Assembly: GCF_905373215.1 (NCBI RefSeq) | Contig: NZ_CAJPRT010000006.1 | Coordinates: forward strand, 58,082-122,081 | Direction: 5' to 3' | Origin: an uncultured Campylobacter sp. | Lineage (GTDB): Bacteria > Campylobacterota > Campylobacteria > Campylobacterales > Campylobacteraceae | Length of the DNA: 64,000 nucleotides | Shown here: positions 7,920-15,749 of the stretch, one piece after another | Position numbering within the stretch: the stretch's first letter is position 1 | Layout of the letters: the number at the start of each line of letters is the position of its first letter | Program-made: the position numbers and the translations under genes | The notes under the pieces: model-generated | What the model was told of the DNA's origin: nothing | Database searches by the model: none | What the model saw: only the letters and a program-made list of their open reading frames with translations

Positions 7920-10065
7920 AATAGCGCTTAGGCTAGCGCTGATTGTTAGCGTTTTTTGCTTCGCGCTTTACGCGCAGGATTTCAGTGACGCGGGCTTTTG
8001 CGCGCTGGCGGCGTTTTGGGCTTACGCGCTATTTCGGGTGCTATTTAGCTTTTTTTACGAGGCGAAGCAGCGCGCCAATGCGGCGCTATTTCGCAGCGGC
8101 GGGACTTTGATTAAAATTTTTAAAGGCAGGCTGCTAAGCGGGGTTTTTGCCTGCGCGGGCGCGATCCTCTTGAGCGTCACTTTGGCGCTAGGCCTAGCGG
8201 ATCTGCGCGGCGCGGAGCTATTCGTGACGCTCGCGGCGCTGCCTGCAGCTCTTGCTCTGATGCGCCTGGCGGTGCTGAAGCTCAGTCTAAAAGAGATTAA
8301 AAATCCTAGAATTTTATCGCTCAAACTTAGCATTTTGCTGCTCGCCGCGCTTGCCGTAGCGGTAAATTTCGCTATAAATTTAGCCTATTTGCGGCTTGCA
8401 GACGCTACGGGTTCAGCCGCACACTCTTTAAATTCCGCGATAAATTTTACTCCGCCCGCCCGCAACGCCGCATCCATGGGAAATTTCGCGGCAAACGACG
8501 CTTCCGCGCCCGTCGGAAATTTAGTAACAGATAACGCCGCTAAATTCGCTAAAAATTCCGCGACGAATAACGCCGCCATAATTGTGCGAAATTCCGAGGC
8601 TGATAATGCCGTCAAGCCCGCGCCGAACGCCGCTAAAAATCTCACCGCTTCGCCCGCAAATTTTAAAGCGGGCTCCGTCAGGGCGGTGCGTGCCTCGGCT
8701 GCAAATTATAAGGCAAATACCGCCGCTGCGCCGCAGATCTTCGCTAAAAATTCTACGACAAGCTCCGCCGCAGCGCAAAATTTAAATTTAGCTCCAACTC
8801 CCGCCACGCCGAACGCATCCGCCGATAATTTGGCTGAAAAATCCGCGACAAACTCCGCATCGGTAGCCGAAATTTTTGAAATTTTAAAATCTACCGCGCC
8901 GCAAGCGCACTTCAGATCCGCCCTGTTAAATGAAATTTACGCTTTGAAATTTTACAAAAACGCGCTGTTTGATCTGGCGCTGTCGCAGAGCCCTAGCGCG
9001 CTAAAAATCGTCCTTTTGCTTCTGATATGCGCGGGAGATTTCGTTTTTTACTGCGCGATTTTGCATATTTGTGCCTTCGTGCTTTTTATGCCGCGAGCCA
9101 CGTCCGTGCCCAAAATAGGGCGCTTCAGTGGCACGATCTTTGCGCTTGCCTACGTCACGCTGTGTTTGATCTGCGCCGCGCAGACGCGCACTGCTGCGGG
9201 CGAAGCGGAGGGTGCACATCCTAAAAGCGCGGTCGAGACGAGCGTGCAGATCGTGCTGCAAAGCGGCGAGCGGCTGATCTTAAGCGCTCGCGAGGCTGAT
9301 GCGCTAAGAGGCGAGCTAAACGCCACGCGCTTCGCCGCAGAAGCAAACGCCACGTCCGCGCTGAATAGTTACATCGACGCCGTTTACGACGAGGGCGCGA
9401 GGCTTAGCGCGCAGAAAATGGCGGACTTCAATTACTCGTTTCTGAGCGATTATCTGGTGCTGTGGCACGGCGTGTGGGACGATGACGCGGGGGCGTATCT
9501 GAATGAGAAATTTGCGCTCTTCGTAAGCGAAAGCTTCCCGAAAGATTTTGGCGAAAATATCGCTAAAATCGCTGCGGCAAACGTCAAAAATTATGAGAGC
9601 TCGCTAAATTTTACGCTTAAAAAATACGGCGCGAAAATCGATCTTAACGTCACGCAGAGCTTCAGTCTAAAAAGCAAGGCGTATCGCGCGAGCGGAACGG
9701 GGCTGGGGGCGCTGGGCGGCGTGCTGGGCGCAAAGCTGATAAGCAAGAGCCTAGCTAAAACTGCGGCCAAGACTGGCGCGAAAACCCTTACCAAGGCGGG
9801 CGCCAGCGCGACTAGCGGTAGCGCGGGGCTCGTATGTGGCCCGGGCGCGGTGGTATGCGTGCCTGCGTTTGCCGTGGCTACGTGGTTTGGGCTGGATTTT
9901 GCGTTTGCCAAGGGCGACGAGGCGCTCAATCGAGAGGAGTTTGAAGCTGCGATCGTGCGCGATATGATGGCGGCGAAAGAGGAGCTAAAGCGCGCGCTGG
10001 CGGAGGATTTCAACGCGACGATAGATGAAATTTCGAGTGAAATTTTAAATTTAGACGGGAAGTAG
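7873..10065 (+). CDS. Large membrane protein with Asn/Ala-rich repeats, unknown function
   Basis: 730-residue protein whose family I do not recognise. The N-terminal 170 residues contain about four hydrophobic helices (LALIVSVFCFALYA, GVFACAGAILLSVTLALGL, a third near 125, ILLLAALAVAVNFAINLAYL). Residues about 180-340 are a degenerate low-complexity repeat rich in Ala, Asn, Ser and Thr with motifs such as AKNSATNNAA and NFAANDA. Two more hydrophobic helices follow (IVLLLLICAGDFVFYCAILH and GTIFALAYVTLCLICAA), then a soluble domain and a glycine/alanine-rich hydrophobic stretch near residues 610-680 of the kind found in membrane-inserting proteins. The gene overlaps the end of dnaB by 47 bases from ATG 7873, or by 29 from the alternative ATG 7891. 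Confidence 0.75.
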   Translation: MRQTDSMTTTRRWICEIALRLALIVSVFCFALYAQDFSDAGFCALAAFWAYALFRVLFSFFYEAKQRANAALFRSGGTLIKIFKGRLLSGVFACAGAILLSVTLALGLADLRGAELFVTLAALPAALALMRLAVLKLSLKEIKNPRILSLKLSILLLAALAVAVNFAINLAYLRLADATGSAAHSLNSAINFTPPARNAASMGNFAANDASAPVGNLVTDNAAKFAKNSATNNAAIIVRNSEADNAVKPAPNAAKNLTASPANFKAGSVRAVRASAANYKANTAAAPQIFAKNSTTSSAAAQNLNLAPTPATPNASADNLAEKSATNSASVAEIFEILKSTAPQAHFRSALLNEIYALKFYKNALFDLALSQSPSALKIVLLLLICAGDFVFYCAILHICAFVLFMPRATSVPKIGRFSGTIFALAYVTLCLICAAQTRTAAGEAEGAHPKSAVETSVQIVLQSGERLILSAREADALRGELNATRFAAEANATSALNSYIDAVYDEGARLSAQKMADFNYSFLSDYLVLWHGVWDDDAGAYLNEKFALFVSESFPKDFGENIAKIAAANVKNYESSLNFTLKKYGAKIDLNVTQSFSLKSKAYRASGTGLGALGGVLGAKLISKSLAKTAAKTGAKTLTKAGASATSGSAGLVCGPGAVVCVPAFAVATWFGLDFAFAKGDEALNREEFEAAIVRDMMAAKEELKRALAEDFNATIDEISSEILNLDGK

Positions 10066-10498
10066 GGCAGCGGATTATGCCTGCGCAACTTAGACCCGTT
10101 GCGAGCGAAATTTTACGGCGGATTATGGAGCTTTCGTGCGTAGCGGGCGGCTAGCGATGTGCATCAAAATGGGTGGTTCGGTAGGTACGAAACGGTAGCG
10201 AAACTAGCGGCAAAAAAATAGGCGCACAAAACGACAGCGCGGCGGGTGCACATTAAGCAGCGCTGCAAGTGAGGAATTTTATAAAATTCTATTCTGCTTT
10301 GCTTGCTTTGCCGCACCTGCGCGATTTAAATCGGTTGCGAGTAAAATTTGGCATGGATTATGGAATTTTCATACGCTATGCTTGCGCGACAGCGGCGAAA
10401 TTTTAAAATTTCATTTAAGTGTGGGCGGGACGGGATTACGGCGCACTTATTGCGCTACCGCGCCTCTTAAATTTAAGAGCCTGCTAAAATTTTTTAAA
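10066..10498. other. Gene-free stretch before the Sel1 cluster
   Basis: About 430 bases with no supportable gene. The sequence alternates GC-rich segments and AAATTT words. A short perfect inverted repeat, CTCTTAAATTTAAGAG, sits at about 10462-10479 just before the promoter of the next gene and could form a small hairpin. Confidence 0.4.
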
Positions 10499-10504
10499 TA
10501 TAAT
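10499..10504 (+). promoter_or_regulatory. -10 box of the Sel1-repeat cluster
   Basis: A perfect TATAAT within a T/A-rich context, 25 bases before the ATG at 10529, with an AAGGAG ribosome binding site between them. No convincing -35 box is present, as is usual for Campylobacter housekeeping promoters. Confidence 0.5.
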
Positions 10505-10528
10505 CGCCGCTTAAAATAAGGAGTGCTA

Positions 10529-11076
10529 ATGAAAAATTCTATCTTAAAATTTCGTTATTTGCGTTTATAACGGTATTCTCGGCGATCCCTGCTGCGGCAC
10601 AATCGTCTTTAACAGGTTTAATAAAGTTAGAAGATTTGAGGAGCGAAGAGCAAAGAGCGCTTTTGAAATCCTGCGATTACGGTGACGGAAAATATAGTTC
10701 GTGCAATAAACTCGTTGAAATTTTATCTAAAGAGTGCGATGGCGGTGATATGCGCTCATGTGCTATACAGAGTGATCTTTTGCGATCATTACGCCGAATA
10801 GAGGAAGCTACGAAATATCTGATTAAGCTGTGTGATGCTAATAGTACATATCACTGTTTTATATTGGGTACGCTAGATATATATGTAAACGGTAATATGC
10901 AAGCAGCAATTAAAAGTCTTGAAAAAGTTTGTAATAGCGATCTTAAAGATAGAGATATAGTTTGCAAAAATATCGAGGAACTGAAAGCTTGCCTGAAAGA
11001 CAAAGAGTGTAACCCTATAAAAAAAGGTAAAATTATTTTTGAAGGTGTCGAAAGGAAATTGTATGGGGAAAATTAA
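10529..11076 (+). pseudogene. Sel1-repeat secreted protein, frameshifted in the signal peptide
   Basis: The ATG at 10529 follows AAGGAG and a TATAAT box, but its frame stops after 13 codons. The next frame reads straight through a signal peptide core (KISLFAFITVFSAIPAAAQS) into an open frame ending at 11076. One extra A in the five-A run at 10532-10536 would join them into MKKFYLKISLF..., so one base is missing. The total length (548 nt) is one short of a multiple of three. The mature part has cysteine-pair Sel1/TPR-like repeats (CDYGDGKYSSC, CDGGDMRSC). It is paralogous to the next gene. It may be a true pseudogene, slippage-corrected expression, or a sequencing error; a TTG at 10636 could still start a truncated, unsecreted product. 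Confidence 0.65.
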
Positions 11077-11593
11077 TTTTGTATTTTATTCCATGATATT
11101 TTTAGCTTCTATCGCAATAGCGGATAAGCCTACGGCTGAAGAGGAGAATCTTTATAACGAATGCGATAAAGGAAACGGCAAATATAGCTCGTGTACTAAA
11201 CTAATAGAAATTTTATCTAAAAAATGTGATAGCGGAGATATGATCGGATGCTCGGATCTTGGTTATATATTAGGTCCTAAGCTTGGTATGCGTGAAGCTT
11301 CTATCACTCCTTATGAAAAATCTTGCAAGGCGGGTATCGCGGAGTCTTGTTTTGCTCTTGGAACACAAGACATAGGTTTAAGAGGCAACATTAAAAAGGC
11401 TGTTATAAATTACACTACGGCTTGTGAAAAATTTACCGATCAGAAAAAACTATTTAAACTAAGATCTTGCGCGTTAAAGGTAGCTTTAGAAAACTGCTTA
11501 CGAGATGAGGAGGAACACGATCCCGTAAAGTGTGCGCTAGAAGCATTTGAAGAAATAACTGATAAATACAACGCAAATTCAATTAAGGAGTAA
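11063..11593 (+). CDS. Secreted cysteine-rich Sel1-repeat protein
   Basis: 176-residue protein. The start at 11063 is preferred over an upstream in-frame ATG at 11039 because AAAGGA lies just before it and the result is a good Sec signal peptide (MGKINFVFYSMIFLASIAIA). The mature part carries Sel1-like repeats with the two-cysteine pattern of Helicobacter cysteine-rich proteins (YNECDKGNGKYSSC, KCDSGDMIGC, SCKAGIAESC, then CEKFTDQ...SC). Such proteins are periplasmic or secreted and stabilised by disulfides; their function is generally unclear. It overlaps the frameshifted upstream copy by 14 bases and is AT-richer than the core genes. Confidence 0.75.
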   Translation: MGKINFVFYSMIFLASIAIADKPTAEEENLYNECDKGNGKYSSCTKLIEILSKKCDSGDMIGCSDLGYILGPKLGMREASITPYEKSCKAGIAESCFALGTQDIGLRGNIKKAVINYTTACEKFTDQKKLFKLRSCALKVALENCLRDEEEHDPVKCALEAFEEITDKYNANSIKE

Positions 11594-11596
11594 AAG

Positions 11597-11936
11597 ATGG
11601 CAAATCCAAGGGGGGGGGCAAAGAGCAATAATGAAAGAAATTTATCCTGTAATTTTGGCGCCTTTAATAATGCAAGCCGCGGCAGAGCATAATTAAAGCG
11701 CAGTCGCTAGCAAAGAGATAAAATTTACATCATTTTCTTATTTAAATTTATATCGTTTAGAGCGGCTGAAATGAAAGCACTATGTTTATACTCGCAATAA
11801 AACAAGCGCGCAATGGGTGCTCGATATAAATGAGGAGGAGGAGGGGCAAATTTTATATTTGAGGCGGTATTTAAAGCTGGGCTGCAAAGACGGCGACGCG
11901 CAAATGTGCAAGGATTTAGGAAAAATAGGGAATTAG
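11597..11936 (+). pseudogene. Decayed third Sel1-type gene carrying a G9 tract
   Basis: An ATG at 11597 with an upstream AAGGAG starts MANPRGGAKSNN through a run of nine G (11610-11618) and stops after 31 codons. With eight G the frame would pass into signal-peptide-like MKEIYPVILAPLIMQAAAEHN (ATG 11631) and then stop at 11694. Further down, a frame ending at 11936 encodes LGCKDGDAQMCKDLGKIGN, a clear Sel1/Hcp repeat end homologous to its neighbours. Several stops separate the pieces, so this reads as a degraded paralogue, with the homopolymer adding possible slippage near its start. Confidence 0.45.
11610..11618 (+). repeat. Homopolymeric G9 tract (potential phase-variation tract)
   Basis: Nine consecutive G residues, fourteen bases into a reading frame with a good ribosome binding site. 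Runs of eight or more G are the classical contingency-locus signal in Campylobacter. I found no other G or C run of this length in the window. Confidence 0.7.
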
Positions 11937-12013
11937 AGCAGAATTTTAAATACTAAATTGCCCCACTTGCAAGCTCATGAAATTCGGACTTTAAAATTTA
12001 ATCTTAATTGGGC

Positions 12014-12019
12014 TATAAT
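12014..12019 (+). promoter_or_regulatory. -10 box of ppk
   Basis: TATAAT preceded by GGC, 31 bases before the chosen ppk ATG at 12050, with AAAAAGGAG between. Its position inside the longer possible reading frame from 12008 supports the downstream start. Confidence 0.55.
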
Positions 12020-12049
12020 CTTAGAATTAATATTCAAAAAGGAGTTTTT

Positions 12050-14131
12050 ATGCAAACACAAAATAATTTTATAAACCGCGAACTAAGCTGGCTACGCTTC
12101 AACACCCGCGTGCTGGAACAATGCAAAAAGGATATCCCGCTAATTGAAAAATTAAAATTTCTAGCGATTTACAGCACGAATTTAGACGAATTTTATATGA
12201 TCCGTGTGGCGGGCCTAAAGCAGCTTTTTACCGCCGGCGTTATAACCAGCGGGGACGATGAGATGACGCCTCTTGAGCAGCTGCGCGCGATCCGCTCATA
12301 TTTAAGAAACGAACAAACCGAGCTTGAGCAGCAGTATTTCGGCATCCAAAAAGAGCTTTGCAAAAACGGGCTTTTTATCAAAAGTTACGACGAGCTACCG
12401 CCCGAGCTGAAGCCGGTAGCGGACGAGTTTTTCTTCTCGCAGATAATGCCAGTAATCGTCCCGATCGCAGTGGATGCGACCCATCCTTTCCCGCATCTAA
12501 ACAATCTCAGCTTCTCCCTCGCAGTCAAGCTCTGCGACGAGGGCGCGCCCGAGTCGGTGCATTTTGGAATGATTAGAATTCCGCGCGTGATCCCGCGCTT
12601 CGTGCAGGTCGCGCAAAATACCTACGTGCCGATCGGCACCATCGTAAAGCGCCATGCGGAGGAGATTTTCCCGGGCTACAAGCTCATCAGCTCCGCAGCT
12701 TTCCGCGTCACGCGAAATGCAGATATCGTAATCGAGGAGGAGGAAGCGGACGATTTTATGATGATCCTAGAAGCGGGGCTTAAACTGCGCCGCAAAGGGG
12801 CTTTCGTACGACTTCAGATCGAAAAAGATGCCGATGCTGAACTATTAGAATTTCTAAATTCTCATCTTAAAATTTTTTACAAAGATATATATGAATGCGC
12901 CGTGCCGCTTACGCTAGACGGGCTTTGGGAGATCGCTTCCAATAAGGATTTTTCCTTTCTAGCCCATCCTCAGTATCTGCCAAAGACGCTGCCCCCCTTT
13001 AACGAAAACACCTCCGTTATGAGCGCGATGGAGAAGGAGGATATCCTGCTGATCCATCCTTACGAGAGCTTCGATCCTGTTCAAAAGCTCATCAAAGAGG
13101 CCGCCAAGGATCCGAAAGTCATCTCGATCCGTATGACGCTATATCGCGTGGAGAAAAACTCCCCGATCGTTCAGAGTCTGATCGAGGCCGCAAGCGACGG
13201 CAAGCAGGTAACGGTGATGGTCGAGCTTAAGGCGAGGTTTGATGAGGAAAACAACCTGCACTGGGCGAAGGCTCTCGAAGACGCCGGCGCGCACGTAATC
13301 TACGGTATCACGGGCTTTAAAGTCCACGCCAAGGTAACTCAGATCATCAAAAAAGAGGACGGCAAGCTTAAATTTTATATCCACCTAGGCACGGGCAACT
13401 ATAACGGCTCGAGCGCTAAAATTTACACCGACGTGAGCTTTTTTACCTGCGGCGACCGCTTCGATAAGGACACGACGAATTTCTTCCACATCCTCTCGGG
13501 CTACAACAAAAACCGCAAGCTCGACAACCTCTCTATGTCGCCGATGCAGATCAAAGAGCGGCTTTTAGCGATGATAAAAAACGAGGAGAAAAAAGGCTCT
13601 GCCGGCAGAATCATCGCTAAGATGAACGCTCTTGTCGACGGCGATATGATCAAGGCGCTGTATAAAGCAAGCGCCGCGGGCGTAAAGATCGATCTCATCG
13701 TGCGCGGTATCTGCTGCTTGCGTCCGGCGCTTAAGGGCGTTAGCGAAAACATCCGCGTGATCTCGATCGTCGGCAAATACCTGGAGCACGCTAGAATTTT
13801 TTATTTCGCGCACGCGCAGCCCAGCCTATATATCGCGAGCGCGGATTGGATGCCGCGAAATTTAGAGCGCAGACTGGAGCTGATGAGCCCGATTTACAAT
13901 GAAAATTTGCAAAACAAGCTCAAAGAAATTTTAAAACTTCAGCTAAGCGACAATGAGCTCGCATTCGAGCTGCAAAGCAGCGGCGAGTACCGAAAGATCG
14001 TGCCGAAAAAGGGCGAAGAGAAAATCGACGATCAGGAATTTTTAGAAATTTATTTCAATAAAATTTACAAAAACATCCGCAAACACGACGAAAGCGGCAC
14101 GGCGCTAACCAAGCTTTTGAAAGAGAGCTAA
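12050..14131 (+). CDS. ppk1: Polyphosphate kinase
   Basis: 693-residue PPK1. It reversibly transfers the gamma phosphate of ATP to inorganic polyphosphate, important in Campylobacter stress survival and virulence. The N-terminal domain starts NNFINRELSWLRFNTRVLEQ. The phospholipase-D-like catalytic folds carry SIRMTLYRVEKNSPIV, then KVHAKVTQI with the phospho-acceptor histidine, GTGNYN, and a second set near SADWMPRNLERRLELM. The length is normal for the family. The ATG at 12050 has AAAAAGGAG 6 bases upstream, so the 14 extra codons of the longer frame are unlikely. It is monocistronic, with a TATAAT box directly in front. Confidence 0.97.
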   Translation: MQTQNNFINRELSWLRFNTRVLEQCKKDIPLIEKLKFLAIYSTNLDEFYMIRVAGLKQLFTAGVITSGDDEMTPLEQLRAIRSYLRNEQTELEQQYFGIQKELCKNGLFIKSYDELPPELKPVADEFFFSQIMPVIVPIAVDATHPFPHLNNLSFSLAVKLCDEGAPESVHFGMIRIPRVIPRFVQVAQNTYVPIGTIVKRHAEEIFPGYKLISSAAFRVTRNADIVIEEEEADDFMMILEAGLKLRRKGAFVRLQIEKDADAELLEFLNSHLKIFYKDIYECAVPLTLDGLWEIASNKDFSFLAHPQYLPKTLPPFNENTSVMSAMEKEDILLIHPYESFDPVQKLIKEAAKDPKVISIRMTLYRVEKNSPIVQSLIEAASDGKQVTVMVELKARFDEENNLHWAKALEDAGAHVIYGITGFKVHAKVTQIIKKEDGKLKFYIHLGTGNYNGSSAKIYTDVSFFTCGDRFDKDTTNFFHILSGYNKNRKLDNLSMSPMQIKERLLAMIKNEEKKGSAGRIIAKMNALVDGDMIKALYKASAAGVKIDLIVRGICCLRPALKGVSENIRVISIVGKYLEHARIFYFAHAQPSLYIASADWMPRNLERRLELMSPIYNENLQNKLKEILKLQLSDNELAFELQSSGEYRKIVPKKGEEKIDDQEFLEIYFNKIYKNIRKHDESGTALTKLLKES

Positions 14132-14265
14132 ACGTCTAGAAATTTTGCGCCGTCTTGGGCTAGCCGTGCGCTAAGCCCACGCGCAAACCGAGATCATAAA
14201 TATTAGATGCAGAATTTTGCGCCGTGAATGCGCGAGTAGATTTACAGAAATTTCAAAGGGATTAA

Positions 14266-15291
14266 ATGAAAAGATATCTTTATCTAGCCGTTATAGCTGT
14301 GTTTTGCATGGGTGGAGTCTTTGAAGATGCAGACAAGCTCTATGAGGACGGCGATTATTTTAAAGCGATAAAAATGTGGCAGCGCAGCTGCGACAGCGGA
14401 GAGGCACAAAGCTGCTATATGCTCGGGAACTTATATAGATTCGGCAGGAACGTCACTCAAAACTATCAAAAAGCGGCGGATTTTTATCAAAAAGCCTGCG
14501 ATGGCGGAGATATGACTGGCTGCTATGAGCTTGCAGGACTATACTTCGAAGGCTATGGCGTTAGACAAGATTATCAAAAAGCGGCGAGCTTGCATCAAAA
14601 GGCTTGTGACGGCGGCAATATGTTTTCGTGCAATTTGCTTGCAATTTCATACGAATCCGGTATCGGCGTCCCAAGAGACAAGCACAAGGCTATGGTTTTG
14701 CGTCAAATGATTTGCGATAACGGTGATGCAGATATGTGCAATAACCTTGCATATTTATATAAAAACGGCGACAAGGTCAGACAGGACTTGCAAAAGGCGG
14801 AGATTCTATATAAAAAAGCGGCTGTTTTGTACCAAAAGAAAGCTCAAATAAATCAAAAGAAATGCGATGAAGGCGACTTATATGAGTGCCAGCGCCTAGC
14901 GGATCTATATATAGATGGCAGGGGCGTAGAGAAGGATTTCAAAAAGGCTGCGGATTTATACCAGAAGGCTTGTGATGGCGGCAAGGCGGCGGCGTGCTTG
15001 ATTCTGGGAGACTTATACAAAGCAGGCAATTACCAAAAAGCAGAAAGCCTATATCAAAGCGGGCTAAATTTGCTTAAAAATACTTGCGAGAGCGGGGATG
15101 CGGACTCGTGTAGTTATCTCGGGGATTTATACAAAAATGGATGGCAAATTAAACAAGATAGATCCTTAGCAAAAGAATTTTACGGGAAAGCATGCGATTT
15201 AGCAGAGCAGATCGGCTGCGACGAATACAAGCAATTAAACGAAGCAGAACTCATCGATGATAAACACGGCATCACACCGAGCGCGCCTTAA
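14266..15291 (+). CDS. Secreted Sel1-repeat (Hcp-like) protein
   Basis: 341-residue protein with a hydrophobic N-terminus (MKRYLYLAVIAVFCMGG) that may be a signal peptide. About eight Sel1/TPR-like repeats of roughly 36 residues follow, most with a paired cysteine: SCDSGEAQSC, ACDGGDMTGC, ACDGGNMFSC, ICDNGDADMC, KCDEGDLYEC, ACDGGKAAAC, TCESGDADSC. This matches the Helicobacter cysteine-rich protein (HcpA-type) architecture, in which each helix pair is locked by a disulfide. The function is not known from sequence; protein-protein interaction outside the cytoplasm is the family expectation. CAAAGGG precedes the ATG. It is related in pattern to the smaller genes at 10.5-11.9 kb. Confidence 0.85.
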   Translation: MKRYLYLAVIAVFCMGGVFEDADKLYEDGDYFKAIKMWQRSCDSGEAQSCYMLGNLYRFGRNVTQNYQKAADFYQKACDGGDMTGCYELAGLYFEGYGVRQDYQKAASLHQKACDGGNMFSCNLLAISYESGIGVPRDKHKAMVLRQMICDNGDADMCNNLAYLYKNGDKVRQDLQKAEILYKKAAVLYQKKAQINQKKCDEGDLYECQRLADLYIDGRGVEKDFKKAADLYQKACDGGKAAACLILGDLYKAGNYQKAESLYQSGLNLLKNTCESGDADSCSYLGDLYKNGWQIKQDRSLAKEFYGKACDLAEQIGCDEYKQLNEAELIDDKHGITPSAP

Positions 15292-15749
15292 TCCGTGAAG
15301 CTTGCATGCTTGGGCACAAACAAGACTACGCAATAGCAAGCTATCAAATTTTAGAATTTTAAAATTCTAAATTTTATAAATTATCTTAGGCGTAGCTTCC
15401 CAGAAATACTAATCTGCCATGATGCCAGCTATATACTACGCGTAGATAAAATTCCGCTCACTTATGATAAAATTTTAAAATTTCTCAAGTTAAAATCTTA
15501 AAATTTACTCACTGTCTCATCGTTTGTATTTCATAAAAATACTTTTAAATTTAAAGTAAAAATTTGTAATTTTAAAAAATGTAAATTTAAGAGATAAAGG
15601 CGTAAACCTGGAAATTCTTTAAATTTAATTAAGTTCTATAATTATAAATGATAAATAAATTCTTTTTAATTTAAATTTAAAGAATTTTTCACTAATATAC
15701 TGCTCTTTTTAATAACGCCTATGAGAAATAGTATTATAAAAGGATCAAA
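15292..15749. other. AT-rich control region before the TonB receptor
   Basis: About 460 bases without a gene. It becomes very AT-rich toward 15750, with several AAATTT words. Its last part (about 15640-15745) should hold the promoter and, given the iron-uptake gene that follows, possibly a Fur site. Segments such as ATGATAAATAAAT and TGAGAAATAGTATTAT resemble only parts of a Fur box, so I do not call one. Confidence 0.35.

Noticed and set aside
15640..15745. Possible Fur box before the TonB receptor
   Set aside because: Only partial matches to the 19-bp consensus; not strong enough to annotate.
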